Of a stretch of 22,213 bases of DNA, positions 15,101 through 22,213 are shown one piece after another (within the stretch, counting starts at the first letter, position 1; every line of letters starts with the position of its first letter). This DNA is from an uncultured Blautia sp. (GTDB taxonomy: Bacteria; Bacillota; Clostridia; Lachnospirales; Lachnospiraceae), in NCBI GenBank assembly GCA_934378195.1, contig CAKRPO010000039.1, positions 1-22,213 on the forward strand, in the 5' to 3' direction. The notes under the pieces were generated by a model. That model did no database searches and had not been told where the DNA came from. It saw only the letters and a list, made by a program, of their open reading frames with translations. The position numbers and the translations under genes were made by a program.

Positions 15101-15693
15101 AATGCATTCTTTTCAATTCTGGAAACATAAGAACGACTGATGTGAAGCTGATCGGCAATTTCACGCTGCGTCATTTCTTCGCGGCCAAATAATCCGAAAC
15201 GGCAGCAGATCACCTGATATTCCTTTGGCGTGAGCAGATCTTTCATAGAAGACAAAAGAAAGCGGATATCCTCCCGGATGGAATATTCTTCTACAATATC
15301 GACAGGCGGACTTTCGATGATGTCCAGCAGATTGATCTCGTTTCCTTCTTTATCGGTGCCAATCGGTTCGTACAGGGAAACCTCACGCGAACATTTCTTT
15401 CGGGCGCGGAGCATCATCAGAAGCTCATTGTCAATGCATCGTGCAGCATAAGTGGACAGTCTGGCTGAACGTTCCAGATTGAAAGTGGAGATGGCTTTGA
15501 TCAGTCCAATCGTACCAATAGAGATCAGGTCTTCAAGATCTTCGCCATTTCCCTGGTATTTTTTGGCAACATGGGCGACCAGACGGAGATTGCGTTCGAT
15601 CAGGATACGCTTAGCCTCCGGATCCCCTTCCTGGCAGAGTTTGAGACAGAGTTTTTCCTCTGCAGCGGTCAAAGGTTTCTGAAAAGTTTTCAA
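15076..15693 (-). CDS. sigK: RNA polymerase sporulation sigma factor SigK, without pro-sequence
   Basis: This 205-residue sigma-70 family factor directs late mother-cell transcription in sporulation. Region 2 reads NLRLVAHVAKKYQ, then the core-binding DLISIGTIGLIKAI (55-68) and the -10 recognition part LSTYAARCIDNELLM. SREVSLYEPIGTDKEGNEI is a SigK/SigE-type linker, and region 4 has the helix-turn-helix TQREIADQLHISRSYVSRIEK (175-195). The frame stays open to 15864, but the start is taken as TTG at 15693, four bases after GAGGTGG (15704-15698). A sigma-K type promoter begins only some 28 bases upstream of that TTG, so longer starts would lie outside the message. The N-terminus MKTFQKPLT aligns with the start of mature Bacillus sigma-K, so no cleavable pro-peptide exists. 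The gene is uninterrupted by a skin-type element. Confidence 0.92.
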   Translation of the reverse strand: MKTFQKPLTAAEEKLCLKLCQEGDPEAKRILIERNLRLVAHVAKKYQGNGEDLEDLISIGTIGLIKAISTFNLERSARLSTYAARCIDNELLMMLRARKKCSREVSLYEPIGTDKEGNEINLLDIIESPPVDIVEEYSIREDIRFLLSSMKDLLTPKEYQVICCRFGLFGREEMTQREIADQLHISRSYVSRIEKNALKKMRALF

Positions 15694-15720
15694 ATGTCCA
15701 CCTCGAAAGGGGCTTCCATA

Positions 15721-15749
15721 TAGTCTATGTACAGGACATGTTTCCTGTG
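15721..15749 (-). promoter_or_regulatory. Sigma-K type promoter of sigK with an inverted repeat
   Basis: On the minus strand CACA (15749-15746), 16 bases, then CATAGACTA (15729-15721) match the sigma-K consensus mACm-16/17-CATAnnnTA at every defined position. The start of transcription would fall near 15714, about 20 bases before the TTG. The spacer and -35 hold a perfect inverted repeat, ACAGGA/TCCTGT (15731-15736 and 15743-15748), a candidate operator. Sigma-E promoters share the CATA-type -10, so sigma-E use is also possible. Confidence 0.65.
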
Positions 15750-15805
15750 CTTTTCCCATAAATGAATTGCATGATTTGCATGTTATTATCTGTGAACAGT
15801 AACGT

Positions 15806-15834
15806 TTGCGTATCACCCCGATGTAGTGTATAAT
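15806..15834 (+). promoter_or_regulatory. Sigma-A promoter of the three-gene unknown operon
   Basis: TTGCGT (15806-15811), a 17-base spacer, then a perfect TATAAT (15829-15834). It points to the gene starting at 15885, with a leader of about 45 bases ending in AGGTGA. It diverges from the sigK promoter, the -35 elements being some 56 bases apart. Confidence 0.8.
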
Positions 15835-15884
15835 GTTTTGTATATGAGAAAAATACACTTTCAAGGATAATCAGGTGAACCGTA

Positions 15885-18800
15885 TTGAAAAAAAGGATTG
15901 AACAGATACTCAGTGGAAAATTTGAATATGACCAGCCGGAACTTCTTTTTTCAAAGGAAAAGCTGGAGATAAAGATCAAAGCAGGAACGACCACACAGAG
16001 CGAACTGTATCTTGGAACGGAAGAGAATGATAAGATACAGGGATATATTACCTCATCCGACCGACGATTTGTTCCTGGCAGCAGCCGATTTTCCGGTACA
16101 ACCGTATGCCTGCCATATGGAATTGATGCTGTCGGCATGCAGCCGGGAGATGTTTGCAGAGGATGGCTTTGCGTAACATCCAACATAGGTGAATATAAGC
16201 TTCCGTTTACAATCGAAGCAGTAAAAGAAGAACTCGTAAGTTCTGTCGGCAGGATTGCAGATATGGATACGTTCTGTGAAATTTCGCGAAAAGATTTCCG
16301 GGAAGCATATCATCTTTTTTCTGAAAGAGATTTTTATACAGTACTGAAACATGCTGACAAAAAACAGAAGGCATTGTATGCAGGACTTTCTCATCAGCCG
16401 ATAACGTACCAGCATCTGGAGGAATTTCTGATTGGGCTGAAAGAAAAAGAACCGGTATCCATCTCTCTGAAGACGACAGGTGCAGAGTTTTACAATGTTG
16501 AAGAAGATATGCAGGAGTCTTTCGAGATACAGCGAAGTGGATGGGGACATCTTCGACTTGAGATAGAGGTAAAGGGAGATTTCCTGGAACCGGAACGCCA
16601 TGTGATCACGGATGAAGAGTTTATCGGGAGCAGTGTCCAGATCAGTTATCTGGTGCATGCAGACAAACTCAAAAAAGATAATCACATGGGTGAGATTATT
16701 GTAAGAAGTCCATATCAGGAACTGGAATATCACGTGGTTGCATCGCAGGGATCACGTATCCATATTGATGTGCACAGAGAGGAAAAGCGGCATAAACTGG
16801 CGCTTGTAAGAGATTATCTGGAATATCAGCAGGGAAAGACGGATTTCCAGACCTGGAAAGAGAATTCTGGATTTGAACTGAATCAGCTTCAGGAAGCAAG
16901 CTGCGACTATCCGGAGTATCAGTTCCTTGAATCCTATATGGCACATCTGGATGGAAATGATAACGAGGCAAAAAAAATACTCAAAAGTTATCATGGCAAG
17001 GAATTTACCAGAGATGAATTGGAAACAGCAGGGATTTATCTGTATCTCTGTACGGTGACCGGCCTTTATAAGGACAGAGGACAGGCCGTGTGGAAGCTTC
17101 AGAATTTTTTCAGACAGAAAGAAGACAGCTTTCAGCTGTTCTGGCTTCTCCTTCAGTTGGATAGTACGTATCGTACTTCACCGTCGAAAGTCCTTTTTAT
17201 GATGGAAGAGCTTTATGAGAAGGGGTGTTCCAGTCCGCTTCTTTATGCGGAAGCATGGAAAATGATCAGTGAAGATGTTTCGCTGCTTCATCGTCTGACA
17301 CCGTTCTGGATCCAGACCTTCTGCTATGCAGGTAAACATGATCTGCTTACGGAAGAACTGGTCATGCGCCTGGCCTATCTGTCGGGATACGAGAAGAATT
17401 TTTGTGGAAGTCTCTATAAAGCTCTTGCAGCCGGTTATGAGAAATTTGCAGCGGATGATGTTCTGGAAGCAATCTGCAAATATATCATGAAGGGCGAGCC
17501 TCGCAAAACTATGTATTTCAAATGGTTTTCTGCTGCAGTCAATCGTGGGCTCCGGATTACCAGACTGTTTGAATATTATGTGGAAACAATGGATATCACA
17601 TACAGAAGACAACTTCCCAAGCCGCTTCTGATGTATTTTGCGTATAATGACAATTCGCTTGGTGATACACGCAAGGCTTATGTTTATGCGAGTGTGATTG
17701 CATTTAAAGACAAGGATCCGAAAACATACGAGAATTATAAGGATGCCATGGAGCATTTTGCGTATCGCAAAGTCCGGGAAGGACAGCTGGATGAGAATTA
17801 TGCGATCCTTTATCAGGAATTTTTGTTTGATCCGGTAAGCAGGGAGGATGGAGAACTCATTGCACCGAAACTGTTTACATACCGCCTGTACTGTGACGAC
17901 AGCAATGTACGTCAGGTCATCGTGCGGCACAGTCAGTTTGCAGAGGAAGAGGTTTATCCGTGCTGCAGAGGAATCGCTTATCCGAGAATTTACACAGAGG
18001 ATGCAGTGATACTGTTTCAGGATGATAAACAGCGTCGGTATGTCTCAACGATCCCGTATAATCTCACCAAACTTACAGATGAAAGTGCCGCGGTGCCGGA
18101 GCTTTTGAAACTCGGGGTGAAAGAACGGGGACTTCTTCTGCATTATTGTGAGTCGACTGCACTGGATGCAGAGAATCTCGAATATTTTCAGAGTCTGGCA
18201 GAACTTGAAGACTGCACAGATGAATTCCGTGATTATGTAAGAAAACAGATTCTGGAATACTATGCAGCCAATGTGCATGATGAAAAAATTGACCGTTATC
18301 TCGAAAAGATAGATTTCCGTCAATATGCGCGGGTAGACCGAACAACGCTTCTTGAGATTCTGATTACCCGAAGAATGTTCCGGCAGGCGATGGCAATCGT
18401 AGAAGAACTTGGCTATGAGGGATTGGATCTGAGTTGTCTTCTTAAAATGACAAGCCGAATGATCCTTAAAAGTGATATGGCAGAAGATGATGAGCTTCTT
18501 GCCTTGGCTTCAGAGGTTTATCGTGAAGGCAAATATGATGAAGTGATCCTGCATTATCTGATGCTGTATCGTTTTGGACCGATAGATGAGCTGCTTTCCA
18601 TCTGGAAGAGTGCCAGAGGATTTGAAATGGATACCTATGATCTGGAAGAACGGATCTTAAGTCTTCTGATCTTTACGTCGGATTATCGCAAAGAGGGCGA
18701 AGCTGTGCTGGAATCCTATGTGAAACAGTCTGGTAAAGAACGAATTATCGGGGCTTACCTTACCCTGGTATCTTATGGTGTCTTCGTCAGAGAGTATACG

Positions 18801-19430
18801 ATGAGTCCGTTTGTCAGAAGCAGACTGGAACATGCATTCACCAGCAAATGGCCGGTGAACATCATCTGCAGACTGGCCCTTCTGCAGGAAATTTCCAGAG
18901 AAAAGGATCCCAAACCGGAATATGTGGGGATTGCGCAGAGCATACTGGAAGAGTGTGCAAAGGATGACCTGAGATTTGCCTTTTTCCGCAAACTGCCACC
19001 GGAACTTTTGAGTCCGTATCAGCTGGATGACAAGACTTTTGTGGAATGTCATGCGGCACCGGGAGTCAGAGTCACCCTGTTTTACAGACTGGATACAGGA
19101 CTTGGGACAGAGAGCGAATACAAATGTGAACCACTGAAAGAAATGTATCAGGGAATTTTTGTACGGACATTTACACTGTTTTATGGAGAGACCCTTCAGT
19201 ATTATTTCCAGATCGACCAGGGAGAAGAGTCAAAGAAAACTCCGGAGCGGGTCGTGACAATGAAAAAAATTGAGGGGACTTCCGGAAGTAAATATCAGAT
19301 GCTGAATCAGATCCTGTCTGCAAGAAGACTGGATAAGATACAGGAAGTAACCGACAGTCTGAAAGATTATCTCAGACAGGAACAGTATGTAAAAACCATG
19401 TTTACCATAGAGAAGGAAAGCGGAAAATGA
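15885..19430 (+). CDS. Large cytoplasmic protein of unknown function, resembling the DUF5717 family
   Basis: The 1181-residue product has no signal peptide, membrane helix or enzyme motif that I can see. Residues 14-112 and 188-288 look like two related beta-sandwich domains. Both show Phe-x-Gly, then a strand with a tyrosine, then a Gly-rich turn leading to a strand and Ser-x(2-4)-Glu (RFSGTTVCLPYGID to TSNIGEYKLPF; EFIGSSVQISYLVH to RSPYQELEYHV). Residues about 295-1040 are a long run of helix pairs of TPR-like or other solenoid type. Residues 1048-1130 form a further beta domain (GVRVTLFYRLDT, GIFVRTFTLFYGETLQYYFQI), followed by a helical tail. From memory this resembles a family called DUF5717 in Lachnospiraceae; I could not check this. 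The TTG start has AGGTGA six bases upstream. Its stop overlaps the next start (ATGA), so it leads a tight operon. A scaffold or assembly platform is a reasonable guess only. Confidence 0.85.
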   Translation: MKKRIEQILSGKFEYDQPELLFSKEKLEIKIKAGTTTQSELYLGTEENDKIQGYITSSDRRFVPGSSRFSGTTVCLPYGIDAVGMQPGDVCRGWLCVTSNIGEYKLPFTIEAVKEELVSSVGRIADMDTFCEISRKDFREAYHLFSERDFYTVLKHADKKQKALYAGLSHQPITYQHLEEFLIGLKEKEPVSISLKTTGAEFYNVEEDMQESFEIQRSGWGHLRLEIEVKGDFLEPERHVITDEEFIGSSVQISYLVHADKLKKDNHMGEIIVRSPYQELEYHVVASQGSRIHIDVHREEKRHKLALVRDYLEYQQGKTDFQTWKENSGFELNQLQEASCDYPEYQFLESYMAHLDGNDNEAKKILKSYHGKEFTRDELETAGIYLYLCTVTGLYKDRGQAVWKLQNFFRQKEDSFQLFWLLLQLDSTYRTSPSKVLFMMEELYEKGCSSPLLYAEAWKMISEDVSLLHRLTPFWIQTFCYAGKHDLLTEELVMRLAYLSGYEKNFCGSLYKALAAGYEKFAADDVLEAICKYIMKGEPRKTMYFKWFSAAVNRGLRITRLFEYYVETMDITYRRQLPKPLLMYFAYNDNSLGDTRKAYVYASVIAFKDKDPKTYENYKDAMEHFAYRKVREGQLDENYAILYQEFLFDPVSREDGELIAPKLFTYRLYCDDSNVRQVIVRHSQFAEEEVYPCCRGIAYPRIYTEDAVILFQDDKQRRYVSTIPYNLTKLTDESAAVPELLKLGVKERGLLLHYCESTALDAENLEYFQSLAELEDCTDEFRDYVRKQILEYYAANVHDEKIDRYLEKIDFRQYARVDRTTLLEILITRRMFRQAMAIVEELGYEGLDLSCLLKMTSRMILKSDMAEDDELLALASEVYREGKYDEVILHYLMLYRFGPIDELLSIWKSARGFEMDTYDLEERILSLLIFTSDYRKEGEAVLESYVKQSGKERIIGAYLTLVSYGVFVREYTMSPFVRSRLEHAFTSKWPVNIICRLALLQEISREKDPKPEYVGIAQSILEECAKDDLRFAFFRKLPPELLSPYQLDDKTFVECHAAPGVRVTLFYRLDTGLGTESEYKCEPLKEMYQGIFVRTFTLFYGETLQYYFQIDQGEESKKTPERVVTMKKIEGTSGSKYQMLNQILSARRLDKIQEVTDSLKDYLRQEQYVKTMFTIEKESGK

Positions 19431-20686
19431 ACGAAACAAGAGATTTGATCATTGGAATTGATTTTGGAAAAGAATATTCTCAGATCTGTTATTATGACCG
19501 CAAGGCGGAAGAACCGCGTTCTCTTCCGGTGAAAGTAGGAAGCAGTCAGGTTGAGATGCCGACATGTCTGTGTCTGCGTTCGGATCAGAAAACCTGGTGT
19601 GCAGGGCTGGAGGCGGAATATTTTGCAAGAGAGAAAGGCGGATTTCTGGCAGGTGATCTGTATGAGATCTCTGCGAAGGATACGTCTGTTACGATTGCGG
19701 GAGAGAAGCTGGAACCGTGGGAGATCCTGGCACATTTTTTACACGAAATGCTGAGACTTTTGGGAATTGCAGATGTGGAAAAAAATATCCGTAGTCTGTC
19801 GGTGGCTATGGAAACGCTGAATATGGTGCAGGTAGAGAATCTCCAGAAAGCTTGCCGGGAACTTGGAATTCCGGAATCCAATACGATCCTTCTGGATTAT
19901 GAAGAGAGTTTTTATTATTATGTCATGACACAAAAAATAGAAACATGGAACAGAAGTGTTGGCTGGTACAGCTTTGAGAATGAGGAAGTGAGCTTTCGCC
20001 GGATGTCCATGAACTCTGGAACACGACCGGTGCTGGTGCGTCTGGAAGTGCCTGTCCGTACCGTGCTGAGCAAAAATCCGGAAGAACGCGATGCAGAATT
20101 CTATACCTTTATCAAGGATACACTTGGCAAAGAACTATATTCCAGTATCCAGATCAATGGAGAAGGGTTTGACCAGGAATGGGCACAGAAATCGGTGAAA
20201 CTTTTGTGCTACCAGAGAAGAAAAGTTTTTTATGGAAACAACCTGTTTGCACGTGGCGCATGTGGGGCAGGAGCAGAACGATTTCTGAACCATGACCTCA
20301 AAGACTATTGTTATATGAGCAGTTCACTGGTGCTTTCTGATGTTGGTATGGAAATGCGTGTGATGGGGACACCTGCCTATTATCCACTGATCGAATCAGG
20401 AAGGAACTGGTATGAAAGCAATGCTTATGTAGAGCTGATCCTGGATGATACAAAGGAACTTGTCTTTATTGTAGATACCATGGGAGAAGCGAAGAAGAAA
20501 CGGATTGCCATGGCACTGCCGGGATTGCCGGAGAGACCGGATCGGACGACCAGACTTGGCGTGTCTCTGCAGTATACATCGCAGACAGAATGTCAGGTTC
20601 TTGTAAAGGATCTTGGATTTGGCGAGATGTTTCCGTCAAGCGGTATGGAATGGAAAGAAACGACCAGATGGCAGGAGGAATCATAA
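19427..20686 (+). CDS. Divergent Hsp70/actin-fold protein of unknown function, resembling the DUF5716 family
   Basis: The product has 419 residues. The N-terminal LIIGIDFGKEYSQICYYD (7-24) is a typical phosphate-1 loop of the actin/Hsp70 superfamily. Residues 124-168 follow the Hsp70 pattern before the second loop (LSVAMETLNMVQVENLQKAC, then LLDYEESFYYYVM in the place of [12 protein letters not shown]). The expected phosphate-2 loop is degenerate: GWYSFENEEVSF (179-190) where DnaK has [23 protein letters not shown] (272-282) is a plausible adenosine motif. Residues 320-404 resemble the Hsp70 substrate-binding beta domain, with LPGLPERP and VKDLGFGE where DnaK has LDGIPPAR and AKDLGTGK. No helical lid follows. 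It may bind nucleotide without normal hydrolysis. It overlaps the preceding gene by four bases and abuts the next one. Confidence 0.85.
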   Translation: MNETRDLIIGIDFGKEYSQICYYDRKAEEPRSLPVKVGSSQVEMPTCLCLRSDQKTWCAGLEAEYFAREKGGFLAGDLYEISAKDTSVTIAGEKLEPWEILAHFLHEMLRLLGIADVEKNIRSLSVAMETLNMVQVENLQKACRELGIPESNTILLDYEESFYYYVMTQKIETWNRSVGWYSFENEEVSFRRMSMNSGTRPVLVRLEVPVRTVLSKNPEERDAEFYTFIKDTLGKELYSSIQINGEGFDQEWAQKSVKLLCYQRRKVFYGNNLFARGACGAGAERFLNHDLKDYCYMSSSLVLSDVGMEMRVMGTPAYYPLIESGRNWYESNAYVELILDDTKELVFIVDTMGEAKKKRIAMALPGLPERPDRTTRLGVSLQYTSQTECQVLVKDLGFGEMFPSSGMEWKETTRWQEES

Positions 20687-21469
20687 GTGAGCGGATATAT
20701 ATTGTGTCAGACAAAGCGGGCATCGCTTCCGTATTTTATAGAAAATATCAGTACAAATGTGTATTCCATTGAGGAACTTTGTTATTATCTGTATCACAAT
20801 CTTTATCTGGTCGACCAGACGATCATGAATGAGGGACTGTGCAGCTGGATCCAGGAGGAACTGGAACTCACAGGGCTGGCAGCAAAGCTTCGTTCCAAGA
20901 TTGGGAAATTTGTAAGTGTGGAAGACATTCTCTATCCCGTTTTTAAAGAAATCAATTATCTGACGTATGAAGAACTGAAAAATTTGAATGTGCGTCTCCA
21001 GAAAATGAATGCGGAGGCACCGGCAATGCGTGAAAAGCAAAAAGCCGATGCACTGATGGAGAACAGAATGTATGTGCATGCCATACAGGTCTATCAGAAA
21101 CTTCTGGAAAGAGAGAATCTGGAGGAGATCAGAGAGGGACTGACAGAAAGTGTCTATCACAATCTGGGTTGTGCATACAGTTATCTTTTCCAGATGGAAA
21201 AGGCGGTTGACTGTTTCCGTAAGGCATATGAGGGCGGCCGGAGCCGGACATCGCTGGAGTCTTATCTGATTGCTTTTGGAATGACAAGGACACCGGCAGA
21301 GTATGAAAAAATGGCGAAGTCGGTAGGTGCAGAAAAAGAAATCCTGCAGGACATTCGTGCGAGGCTTCAGGAATTTTCAAAGATACAGGAGATTACGGTG
21401 AATAAGGAGAATATGGACGAAATACTCACAAAAATGACTCGTGAATATCACAGAAGTACGGGCTCGTGA
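20687..21469 (+). CDS. TPR-containing protein of unknown function, third gene of the operon
   Basis: The 260-residue protein is mostly helical, cytoplasmic and without enzyme motifs. The N-terminal 110 residues form a helical region (VYSIEELCYYLYHNLYLVDQ, then WIQEELELTGLAAKLRSKIG) that I do not recognise. Two TPR-like units follow at about 116-145 (ADALMENRMYVHAIQVYQKLL) and 155-186 (VYHNLGCAYSYLFQMEKAVDCFRKA), then further helices. TPR proteins often act as co-factors of Hsp70-type proteins, which fits its neighbour, but direct partnership is inference. The GTG start at 20687 begins immediately after the TAA of the preceding gene, with AGGAGGAA at 20673-20680 inside that gene, so translation is coupled. 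It ends the operon; no clear terminator follows. Confidence 0.85.
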   Translation: MSGYILCQTKRASLPYFIENISTNVYSIEELCYYLYHNLYLVDQTIMNEGLCSWIQEELELTGLAAKLRSKIGKFVSVEDILYPVFKEINYLTYEELKNLNVRLQKMNAEAPAMREKQKADALMENRMYVHAIQVYQKLLERENLEEIREGLTESVYHNLGCAYSYLFQMEKAVDCFRKAYEGGRSRTSLESYLIAFGMTRTPAEYEKMAKSVGAEKEILQDIRARLQEFSKIQEITVNKENMDEILTKMTREYHRSTGS

Positions 21470-21593
21470 AAAAAAAGACAATGTATACAGTTTTTTTGCA
21501 CGATTATGCTAGACGAAACTGGTTAAATCTGTTAAACTAGATTCATAATTTGGGTTTGGTAATACCGCCCAATAAGATTAGGAGGAATTTATC
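21470..21593 (+). promoter_or_regulatory. Gap before the aldolase gene with a tandem GTTAAA repeat
   Basis: The gap starts with A-rich DNA, then GTATAC and a T-run (21491-21497); the A-run and T-run could form a weak hairpin, but the arms mismatch, so I do not call a terminator. GTTAAATCT and GTTAAACTA (21522-21530, 21531-21539) form a tandem repeat. AATCT/AGATT (21526-21530, 21539-21543) is an inverted repeat over the same bases. CATAAT at 21544-21549 may be the -10, without a good -35. AGGAGG for the aldolase is at 21580-21585. Confidence 0.35.
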
Positions 21594-22213
21594 ATGTTAG
21601 TAAACGCTTCAGAAATGTTGAAAAAAGCAAAAGCTGGTCACTATGCAGTAGGTCAGTTCAACATTAACAACCTTGAGTGGACAAAAGCAATCCTGCTTAC
21701 AGCACAGGAACTCAACTCTCCGGTTATCCTTGGTGTATCCGAAGGTGCAGGAAAATACATGACAGGTTATAAGACTGTTGTTGGTATGGTGAAAGGAATG
21801 ATCGAGGAACTCAATATCACAGTTCCGGTTGCACTTCACCTGGATCACGGCAGCTACGAAGGATGCCTGAAATGCGTAGAAGCCGGTTTCACATCTATCA
21901 TGTTTGATGGTTCCCATTATCCGATCGAAGAGAACGTAGAAAAAACAAAAGAACTGGTTAAGATCGTTGCTGACCACGGAATGTCTCTGGAAGCAGAAGT
22001 TGGTTCCATCGGTGGTGAAGAAGATGGTGTAGTAGGTATGGGTGAATGTGCAGATCCTCAGGAATGCAAGATGGTTGCAGATCTTGGTATCGATTTCCTT
22101 GCAGCAGGTATCGGTAACATCCACGGTAAATACCCGGCTAACTGGAAAGGTCTGAGCTTTGAGACTCTGGATGCTATTCAGCAGCTGACAGGAGATATGC
22201 CACTTGTACTTCA
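21594..22213 (+). CDS. fba: Class II fructose-1,6-bisphosphate aldolase, 3' end cut off by the window edge
   Basis: The frame opens with ATG eight bases after AGGAGG and runs without a stop to the window end, giving about 206 residues of a protein usually near 290-310. It is the zinc-dependent aldolase of glycolysis and gluconeogenesis, cleaving fructose bisphosphate to glyceraldehyde phosphate and dihydroxyacetone phosphate. Visible motifs are VGQFNINNLEW near the N-terminus, the HLDHG segment with the catalytic aspartate and a zinc-ligand histidine, MFDGSHYPIEEN, EAEVGSIGGEEDG with a zinc-site glutamate, and AAGIGNIHGKYP with another zinc-ligand histidine. Codon use is strongly biased, like that of dnaK, as expected for an abundant enzyme. 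It follows the TPR gene by 124 bases and probably has its own promoter. Confidence 0.96.
   Translation, partial: MLVNASEMLKKAKAGHYAVGQFNINNLEWTKAILLTAQELNSPVILGVSEGAGKYMTGYKTVVGMVKGMIEELNITVPVALHLDHGSYEGCLKCVEAGFTSIMFDGSHYPIEENVEKTKELVKIVADHGMSLEAEVGSIGGEEDGVVGMGECADPQECKMVADLGIDFLAAGIGNIHGKYPANWKGLSFETLDAIQQLTGDMPLVL

Noticed and set aside
15694..15864. N-terminal extension of SigK to the ATG at 15864 or the ATG at 15759
   Set aside because: Both starts lie upstream of the sigma-K type promoter. The extra residues are not conserved with sigma-K proteins and not hydrophobic like a pro-sequence.
21470..21500. Terminator after the TPR gene
   Set aside because: An A-run and a T-run flank GACAATGTATACAG, but the inner bases do not pair well and there is no G/C-rich stem. 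The operon may read into the aldolase region or end by another means.
21609..22124. Minus-strand open frame of 171 codons opposite the aldolase gene
   Set aside because: The plus strand encodes a clear class II aldolase with catalytic and zinc-site motifs; the opposite frame is a shadow.

Overview
The window looks like chromosomal DNA of a spore-forming Clostridia species, most likely a gut Lachnospiraceae. The reasons are Gram-positive type DnaK/DnaJ, a sporulation sigma-K, an IreB-RuvX-DUF1292 block, a large gene resembling the family I recall as DUF5717 in that group, strong AGGAGG-type ribosome sites and frequent TTG/GTG starts. It is almost entirely coding, with no insertion sequence, phage gene, CRISPR array, tRNA or rRNA visible.

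Layout. 1-2827: the 3' part of dnaK and a complete dnaJ, closed by a strong terminator. 3042-7174: prmA, rsmE, a cysteine desulfurase and thiI, a ribosome/tRNA modification group, closed by a bidirectional terminator. 7311-7547 (minus): a small HPr-like protein that lacks the PTS histidine loop. 7719-9041: the tRNA methylthiotransferase mtaB. 9166-15032: a long same-strand run, ireB, ruvX, a DUF1292 gene, RNase J, a YlbF-family gene, a catalytic-domain-less MltG relative, trmR and a U32 'peptidase' of the TrhP type. This follows the order of the Bacillus yrzL-yrrK-yrzB-yrrL-yrrM-yrrO block, with RNase J and YlbF inserted and one U32 gene missing. 15076-15693 (minus): sigK, converging on that run through a shared terminator hairpin. 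15885-21469: three tightly coupled genes of unknown function. 21594 to the end: the start of class II fructose-bisphosphate aldolase.

The most interesting region is the three-gene unit at 15885-21469. It encodes a 1181-residue cytoplasmic protein (two related beta domains, a long helical array and a C-terminal beta domain), a 419-residue protein I read as a highly divergent Hsp70/actin-fold protein with a degenerate phosphate-2 loop and a region resembling the Hsp70 substrate-binding beta domain, and a 260-residue TPR protein. The stop and start codons overlap or abut, and a good sigma-A promoter lies upstream. This resembles a chaperone or scaffold machine with its own co-factor, but its function cannot be read from the sequence. 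Next to it, sigK carries an almost textbook sigma-K promoter. That promoter fixes the start at a TTG codon and implies a sigma-K made without a pro-sequence.
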